Source of the DNA: Conchocele bisecta
Lineage: Eukaryota > Mollusca > Bivalvia > Lucinida > Thyasiridae
Assembly (NCBI GenBank): GCA_029237695.1
Contig: CM055274.1
Location: 14,683,505 to 14,747,504, forward strand
Direction of reading: 5' to 3'
Length of the DNA stretch: 64,000 nt
Both the position numbers and the translations under genes were made by a program. The notes below the pieces were generated by a model, which did not search any database, was not told the DNA's origin, and worked only from the letters and a program-made list of their open reading frames with translations. The stretch's first letter is position 1. Each line of letters begins with the position of its first letter. Of this stretch, positions 53,060 through 64,000 are shown in pieces.

Positions 53060-53590
53060 ATGCATCACAGGTTCTTGAAGAACGGTATCTTTGGTGGTTT
53101 TGGTGCATTGTTTGGCTGCATTATTACCAACATACAATTTGCGCCACCTCCCGCGAATTACACGTATCAGTATTTTGCCAGTTTAAAAAGGAGTCCGACT
53201 TTTTTTTTCGGATTGGTGAATGTGTAGATAGCTGACGATTTCTGTCGTGTGTAATGATTGACGGATCATTAGTAGTTGCACAAAACTATGTAAATTAGCC
53301 AAAACCACACCAAAATACCGAACTTTCGGACCCCTTTCGGATCAACATACCCAAGTTACCGCACTTATACGTGTAATTCGCGTGAGGTGACGTAAATTTT
53401 ATGTTGGTAATGATGCACCCAAACCACCAGAGATACTGAAATAATCCATAAAACACCGAAATATTTCGGTGTTTTATGGATTATTTCGGTATCTCTGGTG
53501 GTTTGGGTGCATCGTTACCAACATAAAATTTACGTCAACGTTCTTCAAGAACCTGTGGTTATTACTACAGGCCAGGCACTCTGATCCAGG
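53060..53590. repeat. MITE family F with perfect central palindrome
   Basis: Outer words ACAGGTTCTTGAAGAACGGT and CGTTCTTCAAGAACCTGTGG; the centre (53430-53500) holds a long perfect palindrome, GATACTGAAATAATCCATAA pairing with its complement across ACCGAAATATTTCGGT. Confidence 0.78.
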
Positions 53591-53777
53591 TAAATGGCTC
53601 GTTGAAAAAGATACCCCACCCACCAACTGAATGGTACATATTAATAATATGTATGTTTCAAAGTGGGTGGGGAAATATCGAATATGAATAATTTTCTGGA
53701 TCCAAATCTTTCATCTGTGATTTTAACCCTTTCAACCCTGCTTTGTCATACTACTTTTCGGACTATTCTATTAATGA

Positions 53778-54010
53778 CAATATGAGGCACGCCTTGCGAT
53801 TTTGTACCTTCTGACAACTGCGTTATTTCATGAAATACATTTACCGTAAATGAAGTCAGAAGTTGACACGAATTTCAGAGTACATGCGGAATCTGAAATT
53901 TGTGTTAACTTCTGAAGTCATTTACGGAAAATATCCCATATTCTGTAAATACATTTCATGAACTATCGCAGATGTCCGTAGGTACAAAATCGCATGGCTT
54001 GTCTCATATG
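53778..54010. repeat. MITE family D copy
   Basis: ATGAGGCACGCCTTGCGATT to AAATCGCATGGCTTGTCTCAT region, inner pair TTCAGAGTACATGCGGAATC. Confidence 0.72.
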
Positions 54011-54030
54011 AGTATTTGCTCATAGGTGAA

Positions 54031-54416
54031 TAGTACAGTGAAACCTCTCTACAACAGCCACCCATGGGAAGACGCAAAACTGGCTGTTGTAGAGAGGTGG
54101 CTGTTGTAGGGAGGTTAATGCGGATTTAAATTTTATCGTCTGATGTTTATTTATTTTCTTCGATAATTCTCACCAAATACATGCTTTGACAGCATTTTAG
54201 AATAATTTCCAATGGAAATGATTCTAAAGTGCTGTCAAAACATGTTTTTATTGAGAAATAATGCAAAAGCAACTGTTACATTAGATGACAATTTTCATGC
54301 TCAGCAGTCTAAGGGTTAGACATAGAGGAAATCATCCATTTGGGATATAAAATAGCGGCTGTTACAGAGAGGGTGTTGTTGTAGAGAGGTGGCCGTTCGG
54401 GGAGGTTCGACTGTAG
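54031..54416. repeat. Tigger/pogo-like MITE (family H), longer copy
   Basis: Termini ACAGTGAAACCTCTCTACAA and GGGGAGGTTCGACTGTAGT; inner repeats of GGCTGTTGTAGAGAGGTGG. A pair around 54190-54245 (ATGCTTTGACAGCATTTTAG and CTAAAGTGCTGTCAAAACAT) forms an inner hairpin. Confidence 0.72.
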
Positions 54417-54533
54417 TGACAAATACTGCAGATCCTGATGAGATGAGACAGCTCGTTACATGAAGGAGTCGGCTCATCTGAATATACAGTGTTTGCACAT
54501 CTTGACCTTTTGGTCTGTATGGTTGAATGGGTT

Positions 54534-54927
54534 AAAGGGGCATATTAGGATTTTTGAAAAAATACTATAAAAAATAAAAACGTGTTTTAATCATGGCCCT
54601 GTGTAAAGTGGTTTAATCGAAGATATAATGACGATACTAGGACCGTTGAATTCATTTTTTATCAGAATTTAAAAAAATAAAAATATAAAAAATAAAAAAA
54701 TTGTTTTCATCATGACCCTGTGCATAGTGGTTGATTTGATATATGGCGTTACTATGGTTACTAGGACTTCAACAAGATAGGAAATCCGGTATGTACCTAT
54801 ATGGGTGAAAATAGAAACAACCCAGCGGTCCTAGTATTGTCATATATCTTCTTTTAAACCACTTTACACAGGGCCATGATGAAAACACGTTTTTAAAAAA
54901 AATATGTATCCCGATATGCCTCTTTAA
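54534..54927. repeat. MITE with TIRs of about 90 bp
   Basis: Left AAAGGGGCATATTAGGATTT and TCATGGCCCTGTGTAAAGTG; right CACTTTACACAGGGCCATGA and ATCCCGATATGCCTCTTT. A partial relative lies at 56655-56835. Confidence 0.72.
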
Positions 54928-55084
54928 CAAGCGTATTGAGCTGTCGATCAGTGTACTTGCGGCACAGTCTGATCAGAGTCTACTCGTTACCTGATACGCC
55001 TTCGTAGGCCCACCATTCCTCCCACAGCTGAGTCGCCTCCACTGCAACAAAAACACAAAAAGACAGGTTACATCATTAGCATAG

Positions 55085-55312
55085 ATATGTGGCTATGACT
55101 GGAGAAATGGGGCTTATGGATTTTGCGACCAGTGTAGATCCAGATCAGCCTGCGCATCCGCGCAGTCTGATCAGGATCTGCACTGTTCGCCATTCCATCA
55201 ATGAAACACCTGTCATGCTTCTAGCAAGCAATATATAACGAGAGTGCTATTTGAGCAGAATCTACACTGAACGCAAAACACATAAGCCCCATTTCTCCAG
55301 TCGCAGCCATTT
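55085..55312. repeat. MITE family A, near-consensus copy
   Basis: TATGTGGCTATGACTGGAGA, CAGATCAGCCTGCGCATCCG, CGCAGTCTGATCAGGATCTG, ending CATTTCTCCAGTCGCAGCCA. Confidence 0.82.
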
Positions 55313-55580
55313 ATGAGACACTCCATGTGATTATGTACATTCGAACATCTTCGTAATTTCATGAAATACGTGTTACAAAATTTTAAATATTTTCCGTAAA
55401 TCGCGTCAAAATTTGAACATATTTTCAGAGTACGTGCGGAATTATATTCCGCATGTACTCGGAAATGGTTTTCAACTTTTGACTTTATTTATGAAAAATA
55501 CTGTAAATCTTGTAAACGTTTTTAAATGAAATTACGCAGTTGTCGGAAGGTACAAAATCGCATGATGTGTCTCGTATGTG
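55312..55580. repeat. MITE family D copy
   Basis: TATGAGACACTCCATGTGAT to AAAATCGCATGATGTGTCTC, with the inner pair GTACGTGCGGAATTATATTC and CCGCATGTACTCG. Confidence 0.75.
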
Positions 55581-55935
55581 AACGTTCTCGGATTGCACGA
55601 GTCCCGTTTTGTCCAATGACATCCAATTAACGCAGTAGAATATAACACATGTATTAGTCCGTGGGATTATAGGTCTTATATTATTACATAAATATCCTGC
55701 AACTTGAAACACCGTAACAGACGTGAACACGTGAACCATGGTTCTTTCGTAAATGGAACAAAAGATATTCTATTCCACATGCAGTGGTACATGTATCTCT
55801 CTAAATCGCACACCACGACGACACATGTTATCTTATTTTTGATGAGATTCCTGATCATTTATCTCAGGTGATAATATGTCCGTCCATGATCGCATAGCAC
55901 ACAACTATGGCTCGGAATGATCAACTGCCTGATTT

Positions 55936-55994
55936 ACAGTGAAACCTCTCTAAACCGGGCATAGGGTGTCCGGTTGAGAGAGGTTTCACTGTAA
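55936..55994. repeat. Tigger/pogo-like MITE (family H), short copy
   Basis: TACAGTGAAACCTCTCTAAA faces GAGAGAGGTTTCACTGTAA around GGGCATAGGGTGTCC. Confidence 0.78.
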
Positions 55995-56089
55995 TATGCT
56001 CTCAATGACGGAAAATACCAGTGTTTCCACTTCAATTTCACGAAAAGTTGTATTAACAGAATATAACTTTTATTTATTTTATTTTATAT

Positions 56090-56370
56090 TTAAGGGTCAG
56101 CATTGGCTCGAAGACCTTCTAAACCCGGGCATTTGAGCCCAAAAAAAGGTCAGGCCGATGGCCGTTGGTCCGTTTGTTTCATAATTTATTAATATGTGCG
56201 ACACAGTTGATACAGAATAGAACAGAACAATACTCCATTTCATCACATGAGCTAGTTCGTTTAGACCACAATCTGACAAAACCGGGCTTATGGTTATAGC
56301 GATCAGTGAAGACCCTGACCAGCCTGCGCGTTCGCGCAGTCTGGTCAGGGTCTTCACTGTTCGGCATTGG
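56090..56370. repeat. Repeat with family A-like hairpin core
   Basis: GAAGACCCTGACCAGCCTGC and GCAGTCTGGTCAGGGTCTTC form a hairpin at 56310-56358. The left part (GGTCAGGCCGATGGCCGTTG) has an inverted relative at 62095-62240. Confidence 0.65.
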
Positions 56371-57350
56371 TACAGCGAGCCATCAATAAATATAATTAGA
56401 GTATTTACTTATATATACAGCGATAAAAAGATTTTGCTATCGGACTTTATAAGCATGCATGCTGATAATAGTCTACACTGGACAATAATAAAACAAAGCC
56501 GGTTTTCTCAGATCCTTGTCAATTTAGGTGCACGTGGGAATAAGTGTCAAGATAAATGACAGTCACATACAATTCATTTGCTTCATTTTAATTAAATTTC
56601 ATGTCAACATGTGTGTGCTGGGCTTTCAGGTTCATCTGAAAACCGCTATGCGCTTAAAGGGGGCGTTCTAGGATTTTTTGAAACGTGTTTTCATCATGGG
56701 CCTATGGAAAGTGGTTTAATTAAAGATATATGACGATACTATGACCGCTGAATTTTATTTCTCAGGATTTTTCTTTTTGAAAAATAAAATACAGTAAAAA
56801 ATAAAAATGTGTTTTCATCATGGCCCTATGTAAAGACTATTTAGCACTGGTGGGGGCTGCATATTTTTGTTTGCCTACTATACTTCCGTGTATGTGAACA
56901 GCGTGTTTGGTTTGCGAAAAACATTGTAGGGATCGTGTATTTTCGTAAACATGTGACGTAATAACCACGCGGGACATCCGTTTTACAGTAGCTATGTTTT
57001 AAACATTTTCCAAATAAACCGACGGATTTTGATAATACATGGCGCATAAAAGATGACGGTTTACATGTCATACACCCTCATTAAATGTCCATGTTTCCAT
57101 GTTTTAGCGAAATCCGATCGGATGTGCCGTTTGAAAGTTATTAAACAAATATTAAAAAAAAAAAGTATACCAATAATTAAGTCACATCTTCCGGCTACCA
57201 CGTGATCCCACACCCGAAATTTACCAGTATCTTGACAATCAGTCAACGAGTACTGATCACAACAAAAGTACTGATCACGTGACCCATTACATACGGAATG
57301 CACCTTTACGGTTATGAACTTTTTCAAATATTTTATTTTTAATTTTGTTA
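56371..57350. other. No gene; partial MITE at 56655-56835
   Basis: The only structure seen is a partial relative of the MITE at 54534-54927 (GGGCGTTCTAGGATTTTTTG, TCATGGCCCTATGTAAAG). Confidence 0.4.
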
Positions 57351-57679
57351 TTTCTCAATGAAAGTATATGTTGTGACCACTCATTTGACCGTCTCGACGA
57401 ATGGTGGTCACGGTAAAGGTCGAATAAATAAAATATTTAGGATTTTACACAAACAAAATGGCGTATCCTCAGCATGAAATGGGTTAACGTGCGTTCTATA
57501 GCGGCATCACCTGCACATTTATTACACGGGTGGTGAATTATGGTTACTGCGTTATTGCACTGTAATAAACGGTGTCAAAACACCCACGATGCAAATTTTA
57601 TACAATAATTTAAAACACCAACAATAGTCTGTCAATCTGACGGAACATTTATAATTATCTGCCATAATAACCCTGAATA

Positions 57680-57740
57680 TTCGGACACACTTTGTTTTGG
57701 GAAACCCCATATAGAATAGGGGTTTCCCAAAACAAATTGT
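57680..57740. repeat. Small hairpin
   Basis: TTTGTTTTGGGAAACCCC and GGGGTTTCCCAAAACAAA around ATATAGAATA. Confidence 0.8.
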
Positions 57741-57912
57741 ATCCAAATACGTTGTTATTGTAATAAACAAGTACGCATACTAGCCTCAAGTATTTGGACA
57801 TTCCTTGCTTTGTGCAAACCCAAAAATTAAGATGTGTTTCCAAGAATAAACGCTGTCTGAATATTTCAGGTTGTTACGGTAATACATGACGGTTTCACAC
57901 AAATTCGCATTG

Positions 57913-57918
57913 CATGGT
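57913..57918. repeat. 6-bp target-site duplication, left
   Basis: CATGGT precedes the element; the same word follows it at 58235-58240. Confidence 0.6.
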
Positions 57919-58234
57919 TACGGAGCCCCGCAGGGGACATGGATTTTTTTTTATTAGTTCGTTCCCACGAAATAACAATTCGTTCCCTCAATTTAACAAT
58001 TCGTTCCCTCGAATTAACAATTCGTTCCCACGATATAACAATTCGTTCCCACGAATTAACAATTCGTTCCCGTGGGAACGAATTGTTATTTCGTGGGAAC
58101 GAATTGTTAAATTGAGGGAACGAATTGTTATGTTAATTCGTGGGAACGAATTGTTAAATTGACGGAACGAAATGTTATTTCGTGGGAACGAATTAATAAA
58201 AAAAATAATTATACGTCCCCTGCGGGGCCCCGTA
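57919..58234. mobile_element. TIR element built of 21-bp GGGAACGAATTGTT repeats (short copy)
   Basis: Termini TACGGAGCCCCGCAGGGGAC and GTCCCCTGCGGGGCCCCGTA are near-perfect inverted repeats; each is itself palindromic (CCCCGCAGGGG). The interior is five to six 21-bp units reversed and then forward, turning at CGTTCCCGTGGGAACG. The flanking CATGGT supports insertion as a unit. Non-coding. Confidence 0.85.
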
Positions 58235-58683
58235 CATGGTTGTATACGCGAACTATTTTTTTTTATTTAACAAAACTACCATTGAGTGCACGTTTAACCA
58301 ATCGATAGCAATGTTGCATCTATTGGTCTCCGGTAATTGGAAAGTGATGTACGTATTAAGGCCAGTTGTCACTGTTAAGGTGGTCGTATCGTCAGCTATT
58401 CCATGGATTTATTATTCCATTATTGTCGCCCCAGCTGAATGGATCGGAGACATGATACGAATGCGATGTCAGGAATTAGTCCGCCATGCTAAAGCATTGG
58501 TCTAAGCTCTGGCATATTAACGGTAATGGAACCAAGCACGACAATAATAGTTCGCACTTTACGATCTGACCTGGGGTGAGACAAAATATCTCTTGGTGTC
58601 AGTTGGCTTACATTTATGAATGGGAATTGAATGTACACTCTTCCATTCCCGGTTAGGTATCTTTTGTCATGATGCATGGTACA

Positions 58684-58930
58684 TATATGTGGCTGTGACT
58701 GGAGAAATGGGGCTTATGGGATTTCTGACCAGTGTATCTTCCGATCAAATAGCACACTCATGTAGCGTGGTACCGATCAATGTTGCTTGTTAGAAGCATG
58801 TCGGGTGTTTCATTGACGGAACTGCGAACAGTGCAGATCCTGATCAGACTGTGCGGATGCACAGGCTGATCTGGATCTACACTGGACGCAAAACTCATAC
58901 GCCCCATTTCTCCAGTCACAGCCACATATG
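58684..58930. repeat. MITE family A, full-length copy
   Basis: TIRs TATGTGGCTGTGACTGGAGA and TCTCCAGTCACAGCCACATA are perfect over about 28 bp; length about 247 bp. The best copy for defining the family. Confidence 0.88.
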
Positions 58931-60125
58931 TGGCTGTTGTTGGAGGAATGGGACGTCTGGGATTTTGACCATTATATTACACTCATTTGGCCAGATAGAT
59001 ACTAATATAAATGATAAATCGTAATACAAATGATAAATACTGATGCAAATTATAAAATAGCAAACAACTTTCTTTTAGAAATTGGCCTAATAGGTTCTAT
59101 ATATTTGGGACGAATACACCCGGGTCAAATATATTCGGGACGATTGAATATCAAATTACTGTGCAGTTACGTCCCTTGGTGATAGAATATGCCATTTGCT
59201 TTTGTTGGGAGGATCCTGTTGACGGTAAGCGTTTTCTGTAAAAGGGTTTGTTTCTCGTGAACTAGATACACAACCATTCGTTGTGTATATACATTCGTGG
59301 ATTGTTTGAACCGCGAATACATCGAAAATTGGTACACAACGAAAATTAATGATTTCATAGTGTTTAGACGCATTGTATCACCGACTGGCAAGCCCGTAGG
59401 GCCGTGCGCTGGAATTTATATAGGGGGTGGGGGAAGGGGGAAGACTCGGACCTATGACACCAACACAAATGCCTATTAAAAAATCCCATTGTCCCACCCA
59501 CTTGGTCTTGTACAGTACCATAATATTCTATATAGAAAGGTGAGAATCAATATGGCTATTATAGAAAGAGCCCTCTCTTTTCCGGCTCGCACAAACACAA
59601 TAAACATCGATTAAATGTATGACTTCTGTCTCTGGCAATCGATAAAGGTATTAGGTGTGTGAATATACTCACTTCAAATCGCTGTTTCCAGCATTTATTC
59701 AGTTATTCGCATTTTGTATACCCCATCCAAAGCGCAATTTGCGTGTACGAAATAATCACACACAGAATCGGAGGCCGTCCGGCGTGGATTATCGGTCATA
59801 TTTGGCCGATAGCTGATCGCCAGCTCAAACTAAAGTCGTGCACCATGACCATATACATTAGAAACTCCAACCATACAAAGTTCGTCCAATTGTGATCGTT
59901 CACCGATCTAAAAAACACTTTTTTGTCTAATTTCGTTCATTATCTGGAACAGGGTCAATGCACCATCTTCCATAATACAAGCACCGAAGCGTCTATGTAA
60001 GAACATCTCTGATTGGCTAAACCTAAAAATAGGAACGCGAGAACTTTCCCATTTCGGGATTCCGGAAGACATAATCTGATAGTACGCGAATCATGAATGA
60101 AAGCCAATGAAATTAAAAAAAAGTG
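58931..60125. other. No supported gene
   Basis: Contains an inverted pair (GATCGTTCACCGATCTAAAA at 59897-59913 and TTTTTTAGATCGGTGATATT near 60127) and a microrepeat of AAATGATAAA near 59010. No coding signal was judged real. Confidence 0.35.
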
Positions 60126-60129
60126 TTTT

Positions 60130-60735
60130 TTAGATCGGTGATATTTCACACATGCGTTCTATTCCTGTAAGGCTCTACTACCATGCTGTGCCAAATCCAC
60201 GACCATCCAACACCCGCTGATCCCAAGGTCAATGTCAAATACTTAGTCTCTTTACAAAACTTAACATCAGAGAAATACGTTATAACTTCTAATTCCTTCA
60301 TCTAAAATGCTTAATATTTCACACATGCATTCCTGTAAGGCTCTACTACAATGCTGTGCCAAATCCACGACCGTCCAACCCCCGCTGATCCCAAGGTCAA
60401 GGTCAAATACTTAGTCTCTTTACAAAACTTATCATCAGAGCAATATGTTATAACTTCTATTTCCTTCATCTAAAATGCTTAATATTTGGCTTGTGCATTC
60501 CTCTAAGGCTCTACTATCATGCTGTGACATATCCCCGCTGATCTCAAGGTCAAGGTCACATCTTTTGTCCCTTAACATCAGAAAAATTGGTTATAACTTC
60601 TATTTCGTTGCTCGGATCTGCTTCACATTTCACACATGCATTGCTCCAATGGACCTCTACCACCCTGTGACAAATTCACGTTCGTGCAACCCCCGCTAAG
60701 CCCAGAGTCTATGTCATATTTTACATATTTAGGGG
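60130..60735 (-). repeat. About 165-bp tandem repeat, four units
   Basis: Units contain TTCACACATGCATTCCTGTA, AGGCTCTACTACAATGCTGT, CAAATCCACGACCGTCCAAC, CCCGCTGATCCCAAGGTCAA and TTATAACTTCTA. The CCAAGGTCAAGGTCA core is the complement of that in the array at 44145-45165. Confidence 0.88.
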
Positions 60736-61725
60736 TACCTGGGCCCACACGGGGGTATTCCGTAAGCCTCGCTTACTGACATGCTAGTTATTAAAGGAAT
60801 AAAGCCATGTGTTGCGTTTACTGTATTATGAACAGCATTTGGTCTGTTTAAAGTGCATGGAGTCTGAAGGAGGACTCGACGAACTTTAAAAGACCAACTT
60901 CTCGCAAACTTTTAACTGACCAACTTTTCGCAATCTTTTAACAGACCAAGTGCTTTTCTTACCACAGTAAACGTAACAGTACATGGCTTAATTAGTTATA
61001 TTTACAGCGCATTTTCGGATAGTTTCAAACATGTAAATAACAAAATATAGCGTTAAAATTAAGAATCATCTTGTTTTACGCCATTTTATCACAATTCATG
61101 GAACAGCGACGTTGCCGGTCAATAGCGCGAAGCCAAGCAATCTAAAACGAATCAACAACGTCCCGCGATGTCACGTGGGACTAATGTAAGATATTGGGAT
61201 ATAAATGCTATACGTTCGAGAGCGATTAAACATCATTGACTGTGAAATAATGTGCATCGTATTAAGTCAGACTTTAAAATTTCGGACCATGACCGGCGGT
61301 ATGGTACATGGCCCTTTCTTTATCAATTCCACGAAACTATAAGCTACAGGATTTGACTCTAGAGGCTAAACAACTGCCAGTCTGATACTTGCAGCACGCG
61401 TCACTCACTGCATATGGGAAAATGCCATACCGCCGTGTGTTATCATCTTTTTCTCTCGCCTTCAGAATGAGTGTAACGAATTGTCATCTAACCAAATAGC
61501 AACAGATAAACGCTATGTTGTTGCCGAAATTAAGTTCGAATTATAGCATTTCGTATTTACCGACAAGCCGCAAAACGACCGTAGCTGGGCCACACAACAA
61601 TATCATATCATATCTTGCATAACCCAATTTCATATGTATCCTTCCCTGCTTGATCTGCCTTGCCCTGACCAACCCTCAAATAGCATCATGTTATAGGACA
61701 ACACTGTTACGGTTGAGTCTCCATA
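60736..61725. other. Nothing recognised
   Basis: A short triplet of near-repeats at 60885-60960 (GACCAACTTCTCGCAAACTT, TTTTAACAGACC). No gene. Confidence 0.35.
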
Positions 61726-61726
61726 T

Positions 61727-61993
61727 ACAGTGGGGTCAGCGTGTAAGTGCACACACGAACGAACACGACAGTTTGGAACGCTGACCCCACTGTAATTCAT
61801 GTATAAACAAAAATGTAAATATTTTTCTGCATTTTTTCTCATTTCGCATCAAAAGTGTATGTTGTTATCACTCAGTTGAACCGTCTCGGCGAGACGGTTC
61901 AACTGAGTGGTAACAGCATACACTTTGGGGTGGGTAGCGAACCAACCTGTCGTGTTCGTTCGTGTGTGCACTTACACGCTGACCCCACTGTAT
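61727..61993. repeat. MITE family G pair around another hairpin
   Basis: A deleted family G copy at 61727-61795 (TACAGTGGGGTCAGCGTG to TGACCCCACTGTA) and a half copy ending at 61993. Between is a hairpin at 61855-61930, TTGAACCGTCTCGGCGAGAC and its complement, related to those at 35868-35942 and 57363-57412. Confidence 0.72.
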
Positions 61994-62930
61994 GATATAC
62001 ACTCATACTCTGCCCTAAACACGGTCTGAGATACAGGCACAGTGCGGTAGGAGAATGAACTAGCTAGGTTAAATTAACCGTCTCATAACCTCTTTAATTT
62101 AAATCACACATTTAGACTGCATTACAATCAATACTAAATTCGGAAAGGAAAACGGACCAACGGCCTTTGGCTTGGCACATTTTCTGGGCTCATATTCACG
62201 GGTTTGGAAGGTCTGCGAGTCGATTCCTACCCTTAAATATAAGATAATAATAACGGGAGTTTCCTTCATGAATTTACAGAAGGTGTAAATATGTATGTAC
62301 ATACTGATATGTGTTCAGATGTAATCAGTATAACTCTACACATATGAACAAGGCTTCTAACTGTTGTCGTACACGACCTCGTATCATAACAAAATAAAAT
62401 GTTTAAAATTGTAATTTTCTATGCATTCTATGTATTTTTGCAGGATAACGATAATTCTCAAATGATCATATGAACATGCCACTACAATATTGACGTTATT
62501 TCATTTGTTATGATACTAAGTTGTGTCCTACCTAGGAAAAGCAGCTGTAATTCAATATTCTTTGCATAATTATGTTCTAACTATGCTATTTTAGCAAGAT
62601 AACAATAATTCTCAAATATGTGCACTTTCTGCCAAAATATTCACATTATCGCGAAATTTGTTAGGTCGTGTCCGACCAAAGTTAGAAGCATTGTTCATAT
62701 AGATATACATGTATAGAGTTATACCGATGTAACCCGAAACACGCCGAATACCTGTGCCCAATAGGAACTTAGTCATACTTGTAGTATACACTTACAATAA
62801 CACGACCACGTACGTACATATAATATAAACATACATCCCAACAATCATATGAAGCAATTGTCTCTGAGCAGAATGACAAATGGATGATCATAAATACAGA
62901 AACGCAATTTCGACTGAACATACACATTGC
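61994..62930. other. No gene; diverged inverted repeat parts
   Basis: GAACAAGGCTTCTAACTGTT (62346) and ACCAAAGTTAGAAGCATTGT (62677) suggest a diverged inverted element of about 400 bp. 62095-62240 is the inverted relative of 56090-56170. Confidence 0.4.
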
Positions 62931-62936
62931 ATGTAC

Positions 62937-63085
62937 AGTTGCGGTTGAGACTGGTGAAATGGGGCTTATGGGTTTTGCGAACAGTGTAGATCCAGATCAG
63001 ACTGTGCATCCGCACAGTCTGATCAAGATCTGCACTGTTCGCAGTTACATTAATGAAACACACGTCATGTTTCTAACTTACATAC
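62937..63085. repeat. MITE family A, left part
   Basis: GTTGCGGTTGAGACTGGTGA, CAGATCAGACTGTGCATCCG, CACAGTCTGATCAAGATCTG; the right end is missing and replaced by family B. Confidence 0.7.
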
Positions 63086-63088
63086 AAT

Positions 63089-63337
63089 ACAGGGGCACGT
63101 TTCACTAAACTTGGTACGACTAAAATGTTCTTAAGTGCAAATTTAGGATCGTCTGGAAATTACAATTGATGGATTTACATTTATTTAGCATAGGCTGCAT
63201 ATGCATCCTATGCGCAATAAATGTAAATACAATAATTGGTTACAAGAAAATATTGCTAATGTGAAATTTACAGATTATCATAATTTTGCACTTACGGACA
63301 TTTTAGTTGTACGAAACTGAGTGAAACGGGACCCAGT
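63089..63337. repeat. MITE family B copy
   Basis: GGGGCACGTTTCACTAAACT to AACTGAGTGAAACGGGACCC, central GCATAGGCTGCATATGCATC. Confidence 0.8.
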
Positions 63338-63600
63338 TTTCCACAGATACAGTCTCTCACAAAACTGTCTTTGTATCGTTCACCATGCAGACAGGTCAGT
63401 TCACGTCATGCGTCTCAGAGCTCCAGCTAAGCTGCGTATTTGCGTAAATACCCAATTAAAATTGCCAAAAACCCAATTGAAATCAGAAGTAGCGAGTATC
63501 AAAAAGCAATAACAAATGTGTGGTACCTTTATCATGCTACAGAAAACAATAACTAGACCACAAATGTAGGCATATTTGTATTATTTTCCATAAAAACACA

Positions 63601-63656
63601 TCTTGGTATTTCATTAGAATTGTCTCCAAGGAGACAATTCTAATGAAATACCAAGA
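63601..63656. repeat. Perfect 27-bp stem hairpin
   Basis: TCTTGGTATTTCATTAGAAT plus TGTCTCC pairs perfectly with its complement across the loop AA. Confidence 0.88.
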
Positions 63657-64000
63657 CATGTTTTCATTTCGAAGCAAACTATTCAATGCTGGCTGTCTGC
63701 TGATGTGTTGTGATTTTATTTTACCCAATTAAAATATTGAAATACCCAATTGCTTCAGATATGATGGAGTGAAAATACTCAATTACTAATTCCTTTTATG
63801 GATCCCTAGCCGTCTGATAAATTAAATAGGAGTCCGATCTTACTACAGTGTACATGTCTATTATTGATAATACTTGAAGAGAAGAATGTACACTGGTCGG
63901 AATGAACATACGTTCTGTATTCTACAACGATTACAAACAAGCGCAAAATCAATTATACAGATGGAGACGTATGGGTGATTATTAAAGTGTGAGGAAACCG
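63657..64000. other. Nothing recognised
   Basis: AT-rich with several scattered ACCCAATT words between 63440 and 63780; no gene. Confidence 0.35.

Noticed and set aside
58236..58505. 89-codon frame with a hydrophobic stretch
   Set aside because: No ATG in a good context, no recognised domain, and no flanking exon; kept out as chance.
59659..59895. 78-codon frame as a possible exon
   Set aside because: No splice sites in phase and no recognised domain; composition looks random.

Overview
The window looks like nuclear DNA of a bivalve mollusc, probably a heterodont clam; this is inferred from the gene content and repeat style and was not checked by search. It is AT-rich, genes have short phase-matched exons in multi-kilobase introns, there are no operons or bacterial ribosome sites, and most of the sequence is palindromic MITEs, fold-back repeats and minisatellites. 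There is one 500-base assembly gap (46292-46791).

Region 1 (1-12.8 kb): the 3' part of a plus-strand gene for a mitochondria-eating-protein-like (MIEAP/SPATA18) protein. Seven exons can be chained with matching splice phases, ending in the recognisable C-terminal MIEAP domain and a stop at 12737-12739. The 5' exons lie upstream of the window. Region 2 (12.8-24 kb): no supported host gene; several MITE families, a fold-back array of ACGTAGTA-like units and a 37-bp minisatellite. Region 3 (24.1-26.6 kb): a complete but mutated Mutator-like (MULE) transposon with TIRs, a 9-bp target duplication and a FLYWCH plus MULE transposase broken by one frameshift and one stop codon. Region 4 (26.6-36.5 kb): nested MITEs, a 21-bp-repeat fold-back element and a LINE 3' fragment.

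Region 5 (36564-41477) is the most striking part: a 4.9-kb near-perfect palindrome flanked by a 5-bp direct repeat (GCACC), with termini AGTAGTATA/TATACTACT. Each arm of about 2.43 kb carries a compact virus-like gene set: a helix-turn-helix, coiled-coil, membrane-anchored protein, a C2HC zinc-finger coiled-coil protein, and a small hydrophobic protein cut off at the palindrome centre. Each arm also has about eight copies of the box AATGATACCACC. I read it as an integrated snap-back derivative of a Polinton/Maverick (adintovirus-like) element or a related integrating dsDNA virus; the family is inferred from termini, TSD and gene style, not from a hallmark gene.

Region 6 (41.5-48 kb): MITEs, then a composite element with inverted arms of about 0.6-0.8 kb enclosing two spliced exon-like pieces and a roughly 170-bp tandem array, then the gap, an orphan ORF and a 99-bp tandem array. 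Region 7 (48.3-64 kb): a large fold-back satellite, two elements built of 21-bp GGGAACGA-type repeats, Tigger-like MITEs, a second AGGTCA-rich tandem array and many small palindromes; no convincing host gene.
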